Shown here in pieces: positions 10,420-22,351 of a stretch of 64,000 nucleotides of DNA. Position 1 is the first letter of the stretch; every line of letters begins with the position of its first letter. A program made the position numbers and the translations under genes. The stretch is from the NCBI GenBank assembly GCA_038030265.1, contig CM075939.1:34143253-34207252 (forward strand), given 5' to 3'. The notes beneath the pieces are model-generated. The model worked only from the letters and a program-made list of their open reading frames with translations, searched no databases and was not told the DNA's origin. Source of the DNA: Corythucha ciliata (lineage: Eukaryota; Arthropoda; Insecta; Hemiptera; Tingidae).

Positions 10420-10770
10420 TTTTTAGGGGATGTGTGCGTTAGGGGGAAGACCACCACCCCTCCTCCTGGAGCCTCTCCCATTGGGCCGATTGAAAAATTT
10501 AAATGGGACCATCTAAGGCCTATTCTACGTTTATCATGAATATTTCATGAAGATAGCTTGCCTATCTTACGAGGAATGTGCGTTGATGAGAAGTGTACAT
10601 ACACTCCCCCCCCCCTTGAACCCCTTCTATTGGACCGATTGAATTCAAATTTAAATGGGACCATCTATGGCCTAACTTACTGGTATCTTGAAACTTTCAT
10701 CCAAATTGGTCGACAACTTTAGGAGATATGCGCGTTGGTATAAAGTGCACAGACATGCACGGAACCAAAG
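10420..10770 (+). repeat. Diverged ~155-bp tandem repeat, two and a half units
   Basis: Units share TTTAAATGGGACCATCTA then TGGCCTA, ATTGGACCGATTGAA, and an (A/T)GGAxATGxGCGTT motif at about 10430, 10571 and 10725. The phrase about a bound on 'regard to a following ATATGCGCGTT' is typical of unidentified dispersed insect repeats with this layout; no coding content is seen. Confidence 0.55.
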
Positions 10771-10845
10771 TTGTTCAAAAAGCTCTGAAACGCAAAAGGC
10801 AAGTGGAATTTTTGAAATCGGAGACCAAAAATGTTTTCATCTCGA

Positions 10846-10895
10846 GAAACAATCACATATAGTTCCCACACCTTCGGTATTCAAGGAAGCAATAA
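10846..10895 (+). repeat. Dispersed motif shared with 5975-6012
   Basis: AACAATCACATA followed by CTTCGGTATTCAAGGAAGCA occurs here and at 5975-6012, with weaker similarity upstream of both. It is probably the end of a small dispersed element. Confidence 0.55.
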
Positions 10896-11036
10896 CCACT
10901 CGAATTGGAGACCCTAATGGTTCTAGAACTTAGTCGCTTTGACCCCCTTTTTTGGTAGGGTGGGGGGTCGTACAATCTTTCCACGTAACATCCGAACGAA
11001 AATTCAGAGGGTTGTCCTTCTCCTGGTGGATGTATT

Positions 11037-11450
11037 CTAGGTGGATGTATAAAAAGGGTGGATGTATCGTTTGGATAGCGATGCCTCTTTATTCAGCACT
11101 TTGACGTTTTCTGAAGAGCTTGACGGGTGGTTTGGCTTTTTTCCTCGTTCAACAACTTTGGATTGTTTTAGCGATTGGATACCCTGATTTTCGGTCCCAC
11201 ATGGAGTCAAGAATAGCGGCCAAAACCAAAGACACCGCGAAGCGCTCATTCTGCCCACTTTAACGGGGCGTACGACCCCCAAGGTGCATTTTGGACGGTC
11301 AAGCTGCATTCTGTAATTCGTACCATTGTCCGAAGGACTAATAAACTGTGTTCGGCCCAAATCGAAACACTTTAATGAAAAAATGAGCCAGAATCTTAAA
11401 AACAGGCCAATAACCCTCCACCACAACCACCCCCAGAGCGATATGGTCAA
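11037..11450 (-). other. Open frame of 137 codons, unrecognised
   Basis: A minus-strand frame without stops between array-free borders. It has a hydrophobic, Trp-rich start (GWLWWRVIGLFLRFWLIF) and a polar C-terminal half with PSSSSENVKVLNKEASLSK. I recognise no domain and no splice context. It may be a relic of a transposon protein or chance; a chance frame of this length is possible but not common in DNA this AT-rich. Confidence 0.2.
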
Positions 11451-11549
11451 ATTTCGAATATGGTCAACATTCTAAAACGGAAGAATCTGCCCAATACTGA
11501 CTAATCGTATTCATACCGGAAACTTGGAGAGAAAAAGCGAGAGTGAGGC

Positions 11550-12450
11550 CCGAATTGCCCTTTCACCCGTTTAAACGCAAATTTCGATGATTTTATCACT
11601 TTAAACAATCAATTTCGCGGGGTTAGCCCTTTTAAACCCAAATTTCGCGGATTAGGATCTCACAGAACCCAATTTTGTGGGTTTTGTTTGAACACTCAAA
11701 AAGCCTTTTTTTGCCGGTCCGTGCCCCTACAGCCAATCTCCGTGGGTGCGTCCCATTGAAAACTCAAGTTTTGTAGAATTGGTACACCCAGAATAAAATT
11801 TCGCTGGTTTTGCACGTTCCAAAATAAAATTTGGAATGTGCAAATGTGTTTGTGGATTGTGCAAAAATACGATTGTGGAATGTGTTGAGTTTGGAATTTG
11901 CCGCAGAATTGAGACTCCCTAAAAATGCCATTTTGCTGGGTTGACCAATTCAAAAGTCCAATTTCGCACGGTTCAAAAATGCAATTTCACACGGTTCAAA
12001 AATGCAATTTCACACGTTCGGATCTTGCAGATTCGACACTTAAATGAGCTCGATTTTTCTGTTTTGGCTATTAGAGAACAAATTTCGCCTTCCGGTTCCT
12101 TACAAATAAGCGATTCCTGTGGTTTAGCTCTTTCAAAAACCTTTATTTCCTGAAAGAGACAAACGTGAAATTGTTGATCCTCAAAATTTGGGTATAACGG
12201 GCTAAATCCACAAGAGTTGGGCACAGGAGAAGCCAAACTCTGAAATGTTGCTTTTTAAAAGAGCAAAGCAGCTCTTCGACGAGCAATACCCTCGAAATTT
12301 GATTTTTGTTCGAGCCAAATCCGCGTAATTTGATTTCTGGACGGTCCCATTAAGTGGATGGGTTTTTTAAAGGAGCTAAATCCACTAAATTGAGCTTTGA
12401 TTAATTTCTGGTAACGACAGTTTTCTACCACTAAATTAGCAGTTTCTGGA
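11550..12450 (+). repeat. Family A degenerate ~30-bp array
   Basis: About 28 units around a core AATTTCGCGG with GTTTGGCTC-like right halves and TTTCAAAAxCC-like links. At 11950-12015 three units are nearly identical (CAATTTCACACGGTTCAAAA), which suggests recent local duplication. A 12-bp-arm hairpin is embedded at 11812-11841 (GCACGTTCCAAA and TTTGGAATGTGC). Confidence 0.75.
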
Positions 12451-15400
12451 TCAAATGATCCGATTTTGGGTTGTGAGGGGGGGCTTTCTTAATTTTTTAA
12501 ATAGTAATTTATAGTAATGATGAGGGTGATTGGTTGTCCCTGACTACTGTTACATAATGCTCTTTCCTGCACATTTACAGTTCATTTTGTTCAACTGGGC
12601 TTGTGGTAGGTAAATGGATCGAGAACTCCTTCCAACTACTACTAGAACCCTTAGACCGAACTAGAATCCTTACACCGTCGGCTGGGATGGGACCGTAAAC
12701 GTTTTTCGTTCAAAGCTTATAATTCTCCCTCTAAGCGAGCGTACCGCTCTTGACCAAACCATCAGCCTCAGGTTTAAAAAAATGAACTGCATGTCTTCAC
12801 TTTCATATTGAATCCATTTAATCCCCTCCATCGCGAATTTTGGCACGTAAGAAGTCATTAATCGTGGTGAAAATTGCAACTTTCCTTCTTATTAGCACTG
12901 AAGTGCTTGAAGGCAGAAAGACAAGAACCCTCGGTGTTCTGTACTTTATTCAAAGGCGCAGTAAATTCCGACCGATCAAAATTAATTAGCTATTTTTCAA
13001 GAATTGCAGCATTTAACCTTGTCCTTCTAGAATGGGAACGGAGGCAGGACTCGAACGAAAATTTCTCTGAAATCGATGAAACGGTAGCGAATTTTTTCCC
13101 CCGCATACAAGCTTTTTTTTATCACACCACAACAGAGAAAAGAATGCCTTCAGACTTCTACAGGAGCCGCTACTGGATTAGTAAGGTGTTGCTAATAATA
13201 TTTAGTTAGCAAAACATTTGCAATCAGGCGAGGAGTGACAATTAATTTGCACACCGTTTCCGGTCATCGTCAATCGGGTCTGCATGCAGAATGAGAGAAG
13301 AGTGGGAAAATGAAGGAAAACTCGACGTGGGTAATATGCTACTACAAAAAGTTAAGGCAAGCATATAGTCCCACTTTTATTTTCTCTCCCCTCCCATCAC
13401 CAATAGTTTTAAAAAATAGCAACGGGCTGCTGCCAATGGAAAACTTATAAATCACACGAATCTTTTTTCTTGTCGAACTATGTAGATAAGTGGCTGAAAG
13501 TGTGAAGCAATCACGAATTTTCTGCCTGTAAATCCGAAGTTTTTGAGTGGCAGATACCTACCTATATTGTTTTCAAGCGTTCTTTTTCCTCCTATTCTCG
13601 TTTTAAGAATAAAATGTTCGCTCATTTTTACCTTAAAATCCGCGGCGAAGAGATTTCGCAATTCCCACTTCGTTTTCTTATTTATTCCTCATTTTTTCTT
13701 CCAACTGCCGTAAAATTATGCGTAAGCTACTAGAAAAACTCCATCCACCCAAACCTAATCCATCATTCACCCCCTCTGTTCATACGATAATATTTCTCTT
13801 TGGAATCGTTTCATCGTCGTGTGCCGAGGTGTATTCGGGCGGGAGGAAGAGGATTGATGCTGAAGAGGGTTCCCTCCTTTCCTCCACCCACTCCTCGTGG
13901 CTGCACTTCTAAAGATTGCGATGACACATGACGATGAGGACGGGATGAGGCTCTGTTTAGGAGGCCTCTCGGCAAGTGAGGAATGGGTGAGGGGTCGAGG
14001 TGGTGCGTGCATCCCATTGGGAAAATATAGAGGATGAATCAAGGTCAGCTCCGGGTGAAGCTATTTTTTTTCCCCCTCTCTTCTCCGACTTGGGGAATAG
14101 CCACAAGGGCGTACTTGAAACGCATTCAGGAAACGGACGTACATAGTGAGTAGCGAAATGAAAGCGTTGCTATAATGGGAAAGAGGTGAAGACTTAATTG
14201 ATTGTTAACCACCTCACAAATGCTTGGTAGCAACACGATGAAGTTGTGGGAGAAGGGAGCTTGGTATAAACTGAGAAAATATCTAAACAACACGTTAATA
14301 TTATTAATATTCATATAAACAACGTATAAAAGAAACGAAAAGACAAGAAAACCCCTGATGAATGATCACTTCGCTAGATAAATATTGTCTTTACTGTCCT
14401 TGGACTCAAATGAAACGAAAATGCATACAGGTACCGCTTAGTATTTCTTTGACTGAAAACGGAAATTCGGAACGTTAATTTTAGTCATTTTTGTTATTTC
14501 GCTTTTTACAGTATTATTCGAGAATACCGAGTAATTTAACGGGCGATTCGTGTCCGCACATTTCTTTCTATTGTGCTCAGACTACGCGATATACGTTTAC
14601 TCCTCGCATAGGAGCATAGTACAGTCTGGGTGCCCCAGATCAGAGGCACTGCAGGGCTAGGTGGGCGGTTGGGTGTTCATTCATTATCCTATAATTAGGA
14701 CGTAAAACCATTGCCATGGGAGGAAGGGGTAAATTATATTTAAAATACAGTAGCAGATGGGGGGAATTGGCGAGTGGACTCCGCTTTGACCAAATGTTTG
14801 GAAACTTTTGTTGCGTACATACTTTTTTGGGCAGTTAGCGCAATTATTTAATTTTTTAGCCACGTGATTCGCGTGATTTCACTTATTGAAAAAAAAAACT
14901 GTTTTTCTTGTTCGATGAAAAATTCATTATTCAGAAGATTTCGTATTTCCATTTCATAACATCGTTTCCACATATAGGATTGTTCTCCTTGATTGAGGGG
15001 AAATTGCAAATGGGATAGGACAGTGCGATACAAATAAATAAATAAATAAATAAAAGATAATAAATTAAAAGACTCAGCAATTGAATTATAGGAGAATAGT
15101 TTGGTAATGTGTTTTTATTTTATTTTTCTAGAATGAAAACTTTCAAAGATAAACGGCGTTCCAAAAAGCTATAGGAAGGGAAGCGTGTGCGTGAATGGGA
15201 AAATGGGCATTCACTCGAACAAATCAAAATATAACCTTTTTTTGTACCTATGACGTTTGACTTGTCTGTCAAACATAGAGCCCCCCCCCCCCCCCATTCG
15301 CCACTAACAACGAGAATTGGCAAGTTTGACTTCCTCAGGTTTAATCCGTCAACTCACATCATGATTGAGGGCAAAATTTTTGAATAACAAAAGAAGGAAG

Positions 15401-15715
15401 CGAGTTCTGATGGTACGTTGAATTATGTGCGGGACTCAACTTGTCAATGGAATCGAGGTTTGACGGAGAAAAAATCGGGGAACAAGTTATAAAACTGTTT
15501 TTTAAGCCCATCAATAGAGAATGTTACACACAAATGCACATCTTCTGGGGGGAGATTCCGTAACTTTAACGTATCGTCAGTCATCAAGATTTCATTCATT
15601 TCTCGAAAATAACGATTTAGTCCATGCTTCTTATGATTACGGTAACCAGATTTTCTCACTTGGAAAGAAGGACTCTGGGCTTGAGGTGGCCTTTAGGGGT
15701 TCTCTATATACACAT
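12451..15715. other. Long non-coding stretch, mostly free of repeats
   Basis: No array and no convincing exon in 3.3 kb. It holds a (AAAT)n tract at about 15033-15055 and a C run at about 15280-15295. The frame at 12874-13209 (111 codons, plus) and the overlapping frames at 13700-14042 have no domain. It reads like intron or intergenic DNA, and 13700-14110 is somewhat richer in C and G. Confidence 0.45.
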
Positions 15716-15719
15716 AGTT

Positions 15720-16330
15720 CTTGCCTGGCTTTGGGTGCAGTCGAGGCCTGTTTGCACAGGGTCCGAACCAATTAAAAAAGTGTTCTGCAGAAACTTGCTT
15801 CACGAGAACGAAGATGAGAAACTTGCAGTTTACGCGTAGGTAAATAAAGACGAGAAACTTGCAATTTGACGAATATTCAGCAACGACACTTCCAATTTAG
15901 CGGACATATACATATTTTAAAAATGATGCAATGTTGAGGCTATTCGTCAGACTTTGGGCACTGTCGTGGCCGACCAGACCATAGGTTCAGCGGTCACTTT
16001 TAAGAAGAAACCCAGAACCTTGCAGTTTCCCGAAAATAACGACCAGAAACTTGCAAATTCGCTGAAACACACTCGAGGCAAAGTCAATTTGGTGAATATT
16101 CATACACGAAACATGCAATTTGGCAGATTTTCAGCTATAAGTGATGTAATTTTTTGCCAATTGGCCAAGCTCTGGGCGCTGCCGGAGCCGTTTAACCATT
16201 GTTCTTCCCCCCCTCCCCAAAGAAAAGAAAAGAAGCCCCAAAACTTAAACTTTCACAAAAATAAAGACCAGAAACTTGCAATTTCGCGAGAATGAAGACG
16301 AGAAATTTGCGAGAATTCCTCGCATCTATC
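15720..16330 (+). repeat. Family D degenerate array with GC-rich spacers
   Basis: Units AAACTTGCAATTTCGCG plus AAAATAAAGACCAG at about 30-32 bp. GC-rich segments interrupt it near 15725-15770, 15950-15995 and 16165-16200, about 220 bp apart. Each has a GGGCNCTGNC or GGGTGCAG-like core, which suggests a higher-order unit. Confidence 0.7.
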
Positions 16331-16411
16331 TAACGCCAAGAGTTTCGAGAAAAAAATGGCCCTGGGCGGGGTTTGGCTTTGTTCATTCCTCTCTCTGCGT
16401 CTCCCAAGGGC

Positions 16412-16484
16412 GTCTCCGTGGCGCAATTGGTAGCGCGCTGGACTAGCATTCCAGAGGTTATGGGTTCAAATCCCGAAGGGGAGC
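16412..16484 (+). tRNA. tRNA-like sequence, anticodon AGC (Ala), tRNA-Asn-like body; probable pseudogene or SINE head
   Basis: The D arm (GCGC/GCGC) and anticodon arm (CTGGA-CTAGCAT-TCCAG, anticodon AGC) are sound. The A box TGGCGCAATTGG and B box GGTTCAAATCC are present. The acceptor stem pairs only at positions 2-6 (1-72 and 7-66 mismatch) and the T stem has one mismatch. The 5' part GTCTCCGTGGCGCAATTGG is what I know from tRNA-Asn(GTT), not tRNA-Ala. I therefore read it as a decayed tRNA copy or the head of a tRNA-derived SINE. Confidence 0.5.
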
Positions 16485-16629
16485 CCATTTTTCCTCAAAG
16501 CTAGAATTGTGCTAGGCTTTGCCTTCCCGCGAGTCGTCCGGACATCAGCTAATTAATTTACATCTTTAATTAAAATACCGGCGACAGAATTCCTCGCATC
16601 GTTTAATAGTTGAACCAATCATCGGTTGC

Positions 16630-16860
16630 CGGGTCTAAATTTGCAGTTTCTGCTTAAAATGGTCAATACTGAAGGGGGGAGGATTGTCAGTTTCCGAGCA
16701 AATTTGCCAGTTTTTCGGCAAAAATTGACGGTACCTTCTCAAAAAATCGCCATTTTTGCAGCGGAGAATCATTTTCTTGGGCAAAATAACAGGATTTTGT
16801 TGTTTTCAAGGACAAAATGGTCAGTTTTAATCCTAACTAACCGGCTTGAAAGATTTAATT
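16630..16860 (+). repeat. Short E-like degenerate array
   Basis: Alternating CAGTTTCCGAGCAAATTTGC, AGTTTTTCGGCAAAAATTGA and CGCCATTTTTGCAG units of about 22-30 bp, related in style to families B and E. Borders are vague. Confidence 0.45.
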
Positions 16861-16984
16861 GATGGTTTCCGAGTTTAGCTTTCGGTGTCGAAGATCACCC
16901 CCCCCCCCCCTAGCTACACCATTGTAGGTATACTAGTGTAGGAAGCACTTCATTTTATGTTGGAAACAAACTTCATGTCCTTCA

Positions 16985-17110
16985 AAAAAGTACAGCAGTT
17001 TTTTTTAAAGTAGCACCTTTTGGGGTCCTTTTGAGGATCTCAAAGGACCTTAAGACCACGAACTATAAAGTAGTTCCGTCCTTCCACAAGAAGGTCGTCT
17101 GGTCTCCGTA
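16985..17110 (-). repeat. Dispersed ~120-bp repeat, copy 1
   Basis: Read on the minus strand it matches 19498-19640: GACCAGA, CCTTCTTNTGGAAGGACGG, GTGGTC then AAAGGACC and GGTGCTACTTT. The inner CCTTCTTGTGGAAGG can fold into a small hairpin. Confidence 0.6.
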
Positions 17111-19497
17111 CTTATGATAGGAAATTCAATACCTACCTTAAAGTTACCGAATCATCCCTCTGTACTCCTTTAAGCCAACACTATAGAATGTGCTCATCGA
17201 CTTTCGCTCGGAATTATCGAATTTCAACACTATACTACAAACGTCAGTCTCAAGTGCAAGGTGTGCCCTAAAGGATGACCTACGCTGAAGACCAAATGAC
17301 CGTAGTTCTAGGGCTTTTTGACAAAATTGTTTCACCAAATAGAATGTTACAGCTAAATATTGTACCTATTTTTGGTATTTTGCGTTACAGGGAGCGAAAT
17401 ACAGATTTTTCGCGAGAATAAGGAAAGGGGAAAGACCAACGAGGCATCCGCACAGTATGAAGTCATTTTCACAATGATGGGAAAATTTCATCCCTCATTT
17501 CATTATTAAACAATTCAGTCAATATCAGGGTAGAATCAGAGTGCAAGTTTAACATAAGTGGATGATTGTGATTTATCGGCTGTTATCTTTTGGGAGAACC
17601 CAAACCGTTTTTGTTTTAAACGGTACAAAATTCAAATAGGATGCACCGATATTACAATTCAAAGTTGACTCCTAAATGATGGGAACCATTTATACAAGAG
17701 GGTAAGGTAGAAAAACAATACATTTATGCGTTGAAGAAGAAGAAGAAAAAAAAATGTGTAGAGAGCAAAGAGGGTGGAAGTGCATGAGGTAGATTAAGAA
17801 AAAATAGAATTGTGTTGCCAGAGTGGGAACGAAGAGAGGGGCATAATGCGATTGCGTTCGGTGGCGTGCTGAAGTAGCTATAATTAGTGGGTACATCGAT
17901 ACGCGGAGCTCTCCCGCGAAAAGGCCTTGGCGAACTCGTATCGTAACACCCATCAAAAAGGCTTCCACGTGCAGAAGATGCAGAAAGGAAGGAAGAGGAA
18001 TAAGACTAAGAAGAGTGGTGGTGGTACGGCGGTTTACTCCCTCATATACCACTTCCCGTCCGCGCTTCACGTGCACATTACATTATGTTGCTCTCCTGGT
18101 TGTTCCACGCGGCTCATCTCACCACGATATTTATGGCGATAGGGGGCGAAGTGGGAGCTTGTAAAATGCTCTCTGACACTGTTCGGTGGAATCTATTACA
18201 CGAGACGTCAGATCAAAATTAAGTACATACGTACAATGCCAAGATCGAGCACTCCTCCCATTGCAATTATATTTGCTGGGGAATTATGTAAAGAAAAAAA
18301 GGAACCCCTAGCGTCTTCATATACGCCATTTATTATATTTGTTGCCCATCTTTTTTTAGATTTCGGAATTTAACTATTATTGAGGGGGGCTAGAAGGCAC
18401 TGAAAACCGGGTGCTGAAGGGAGTACTCGATCAGCAAGAAGTTCACTTTACGAGAGGTGGACAATTTTCCACCGAGTTTACAACACAAATTTTGAAAACT
18501 ATAAAAACAATTGTTATGAATGAACATCGTACCGATTTCCCATACAAATAATGAAGCGAATATATTTCACAGAATCCACCGTACAACGTCGCCAAATTTT
18601 ACGTGTATTACAAGTGTTTTCCCATCTTTTTTGAAAGCGGAAGGTCGGCCTCGGCATCATAGACATGGGAAAAGCAGGGATATCGAATACTCAAGACGAA
18701 AGCGGACGCAGAGATAATTCCTAAATTCAGCCACATAATAATAATAATAATAATTATGATGCTGAGACATGATGACCCATTATACTAAGGAGCTCTCTTA
18801 ATAGGATACAGTTGGTTGCAATGGTGGAAGCCGTAAAAAAAAAAAAAAAACACGTGAATATTACGAGATCCTCGTTGACCTCTCTATTATGACTTAAACG
18901 TATAAAGGTACGCACTTAGCGGAAGAAATCGCATTATGTTCAGGCCAAGCGCTCGAGACTTTGGCGAGCTTGCTCAGCCAGAACCGCAGACAGTATAAAG
19001 AGGAATTGTAATTCGTGGGAAAATTATTTATTCATTACGAGTCCAGGAAGTCAATCTTGTGAATCTTAACAGCTAAAATAAGAAATTTTGCTATTGGCAT
19101 TGAATGACATGGAAGTTCATCTCCTTATGACGTTTGACTTATTTCTCTCTCTCTCTCTCTCTTCTATTTATTTCATTCTTTTTCTCGTCCTTATCACTAC
19201 AGTCAATTATTTTAATTGCCGTTCTTTTACTAAAGTACGGATAATTTAACACTGTATTTCCCGGCTTTGCTTCGGAAGAGTTCACACAAGCCTTATTTTC
19301 TGTAATGCTACTAAAGGATAATCTCGAATTATTGGTCAAGCAATTTGAGCAAAAACTTGGGAGGTTCAAACTATAGAACAAGACAAGGAGATTGAACATT
19401 CACTCAATCATTCAAAGTGAAGCAAAGCTGAGTGATTATTTTACATAAAATAGTTAATTCAACGTCATAAATTGACGAAGGATCTACTATAATTACA
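17111..19497. other. Non-coding stretch with simple repeats
   Basis: No exon is recognised. It contains (AAT)n at about 18738-18752, A14 at about 18837-18850 and (TC)n at 19143-19162. The 128-codon minus frame at 17690-18076 contains a Ser run from a GAA/AGA tract and no domain. Confidence 0.45.
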
Positions 19498-19640
19498 GTG
19501 ACCAGAGGTCCTTCTTTTGGAAGGACGGTACTTCTATTCAGCTCATGGTCCTGTGGTCCTTTGCTTTTCTCGAAAGGACCCTAAAAGATGCTTCTTTCAA
19601 AACAGGTACTTCCTGGGAGCCTGAAGGACTTCGTGAAAAA
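19498..19640 (+). repeat. Dispersed ~120-bp repeat, copy 2
   Basis: Shares GACCAGAGGTCC, TTTTGGAAGGACGGTACTTC and AAAGGACCCTAAAAGATGCT with the inverted copy at 16985-17110, with about one mismatch in five by eye. Confidence 0.6.
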
Positions 19641-19844
19641 ATAAAAATAAAATAGATTGTCCCGAAATAATAAAGACCGTAATAAAAATCCAGGTCATTT
19701 GATCGTGTCTGGCATTTGCCCAGGATGGTTTTTATGATCCAGGAGTTAACACTTCTGAGACCGCACATGCGACATTTTCTGCGGGACAGGGGCCCACACC
19801 AGAGTTAGCTGAAGGCGAACACCGCTTTGGGCCTCTCCTATACC

Positions 19845-20260
19845 GTTTTGGATCCTCCGGAAGCCAATTTCGTGTTTCGGCTCTATCGAACCCGAATTTT
19901 TTGTTTCCGCTCCTCCAAATGCCAATTTCATGTTTTGGCTCATCAAATGCCAATTACGTGTTTTGGCTCCTTCGAAAGCCAATTTTGTGTTTTGGCCCCT
20001 TCAAATGCCTATTTTGTGTTTTTGATACCTCAAAAGCCAATTTCGTTCAATTTTTGGATCCTCCGGAAGCCAATTTCGTGTTTCGGCTCTTTTGAAACAG
20101 CATTTTTTGTTTTCGGCTCTTCCAAGTGCCAATTTCATGTTTTGGCTCCTTAAAAAGTCAATTTTCAGTTTTTCCTCTTTCAAACCCAAATTTTGTGTTT
20201 TGGCTCATTCAAAAGCCAATTTTGTGTTTTGGCAATTTTAGCCAATGGCAATTTTGGTCA
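19845..20260 (+). repeat. Family A array, GCCAATTTCGTGTTTTGGCT subtype
   Basis: About 14 units with AAAGCCAATTTCGTGTTTTG and GGCTCCTT at 29-30 bp steps, more regular than other A arrays. The unit contains the short inverted pair GCCAA/TTGGC. Open frames run through on both strands only because the period is near a multiple of three and the units share few stops. I do not regard them as genes. Confidence 0.75.
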
Positions 20261-20775
20261 CGCCCTAACTAGAATCAGTGGCAGAATAGTGGAACTGGGT
20301 CCTTCTTTCGTCTGGGAAAAATATGGTCACCCTACCTATAGTAATGCACTCGTGTGTGAGTGTTCGAGGCGATATTTCATTCCCTCCGTCCTGCGCATCC
20401 ACAAGTGTTAGACATTGTGATATTGATATGCCCATTTGTTTACTTTGACATTAAAATAATTTCACATCGGCTGGAGATTTTAAATTTAAATCGCTAGTAA
20501 AATCTCACATTTTTCGAAGAATTTCTCCTTAATTCGAAAGTAGGTAATTTTATTAATTTGGTGACTGGCTATTCTATATTTGGGTGTTTTGACCGTTCAC
20601 CCGTTGTAACTGGGTTTCTCCCGCTGGTCGTTTAATTGATTTCGGCTGTATATACGTTCGACTAATGAGCTCATGCAAGGATTTTGCGTTTTCACGCCTT
20701 ATTTTCATATAAGTAGCCATGACGAAGGCATTTATTTACATTTAGAGCTAGGCCTAACGCCACAAGCCTTAAGGG
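20261..20775. other. Non-coding stretch
   Basis: No repeat or gene recognised. GTCACGCCCTAACTAG and a following segment resemble transposon ends but have no visible partner. Confidence 0.4.
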
Positions 20776-20900
20776 GTTCACAAGCTCTGTGTTTTCGTTG
20801 AGTGGTGTCTATGCAACGTATCAAAATACTTCACTTTTCGAGGGAATACATTTGTTTGGTTGCATAGACTCCACAAAACGCAAACACAGGGCTTGTGAAC
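20776..20900. mobile_element. Small inverted-repeat element, 125 bp
   Basis: Arms of 42 bp, 20776-20817 and 20859-20900, match at about 35 of 42 positions (ends GTTCACAAGC / GCTTGTGAAC). The 41-bp centre is unpaired. Size and terminal pairing are those of a MITE; I could not confirm a target-site duplication. Confidence 0.6.
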
Positions 20901-21903
20901 GGGCCTTTATAGATGCTTCTTGTCTTGTTTGCTCTCCACCTGTTTCTTTGTTTTTAGATTTCCCTCTATGCCTGTGGTGCCTGGTCTGTTGGTGGTTGTC
21001 TCTTAATTTCACTGCTTTCCGACCGATTATTGTTAGGGAATTCTACAGTACGCTCGTTATGATATAATCACAAAAAATGTAATTTTGTACGTCTATTAGC
21101 TCTGATAAGAACAATCTCAATTAGATGATGCTGACGCAGACGTAGAGGTGCGCGCGGGACGGGAAAAGAAAAGTCACGTCCAGTCGCTCTTTTTTTGGCT
21201 GAGTTCCCGTCTCGCGTCACGACCCGCACACTCAAGTCCCTTCCCGCATGTACTGCGGGACAAAAAAGTACATGATCAAATACCCCCCCCCCCTCACCAG
21301 ATGTTTTCAAAGAGTCGTTTTCGGGTGGTCTAACCAATGAACATCCAGGTGGGGGGGGGGGCAAACCTTGTCCATTGGCGAATGCTGAAAAAGGATTAGG
21401 TGGAGGAGAATTTCAACAAAATGACAACATGGTCCCCCTGCTCCCCACCTGGGCGGGGGGAACCGCGAGCTTTTCTTCGTGTTTTTGTTTTTTGCCTGAA
21501 ACTCGAAAGATAAGGTCAAGGTTCCACAGACAAATATATTCCACGTAAGGGTAAGTTTACACTGTCCGCTATTGCCCTTCCGTTGCGTTGCGTTTGCGTT
21601 TGATGGATGGGGAGGGGTTAATCCCCCTTTCCTGAGAGACGTATCAGACCCGCCCTTGGCTGAGGGAAATGCGGCGACTATCTTGTATAATCACTCGATT
21701 AGTTACTGTTATTGAAGAAATTTGGCCGATAGCCTTATCCCTTATAAATTTGGCCGATAGTTGAATAATTATAATTTGAGTTAAATTAATAAATATGTAC
21801 ATTAATGAGGAAGTTTCATTTATGCTAAAATAGAGCATAAGTCGTGATCCGTTCGTAAAATAATACAACAGTTAATAAATACGCGATTTTTGAAGTTTTA
21901 GGT
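20901..21903. other. Non-coding stretch with C/G homopolymers
   Basis: Holds C9 near 21284-21292 and G10 near 21351-21361. At 21804-21815 an ATTAATGAGGAAG fragment resembles the terminus of the MITE that starts at 21904. No gene seen. Confidence 0.4.
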
Positions 21904-22351
21904 AATGAGGAAGTAACATAAAAAATAAAAATCGCTGGAAACATTTTTTTTCGAAAGAAAATGACTAAATATGACCAGGAATTGAATATTAGTGCGTACA
22001 TGTTGATTTCGATTTATAGCGAATTAATAAAACTTGCCACTTTTTTTTTGTTACCTTCAACGGCCGGTCTGTGACTCGTGACGTGGTTAAGGGGTTGTGA
22101 CCCCTCCCACCCCACCGCATCATGGCTCTTATCACGTCTTGCCCCTTCTTGTCCATCCCATTCTCTTAAGTCCTATTGTTTGATTTGTGGCTAGCTATTG
22201 TGGATGTCACGCGAATGCTATGACGTCATCAGTCTATCTAGCCTATTTCAAATGGGTCCCACATTTTATTTGAACGGATCGTGTTTTCATGAGTTTTGGT
22301 ACCCAAGCTATCACGACAGCATGATTTTGGAAAATGTGTTACTTCCTCATT
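21904..22351. mobile_element. MITE with AATGAGGAAGTAACAT termini, copy 1 (448 bp)
   Basis: Starts AATGAGGAAGTAACAT and ends with the inverse (TGTTACTTCCTCATT). Alignable over its whole length with 54250-54744. The interior includes ACGGCCGGTCTGTGACTCGT and TCCTATTGTTTGATTTGTGG. No coding capacity. I found no clear target-site duplication. Confidence 0.8.

Noticed and set aside
17690..18076. 128-codon minus-strand frame with a Ser run
   Set aside because: The Ser run comes from a GAA/AGA simple repeat; the rest shows no domain.
19732..20189. Overlapping frames on both strands with a repeating FGSFESQFCVLAP-like or AETRNW-like pattern
   Set aside because: The pattern follows the family A repeat unit; both strands and several frames are open at once, and other A arrays are full of stops.
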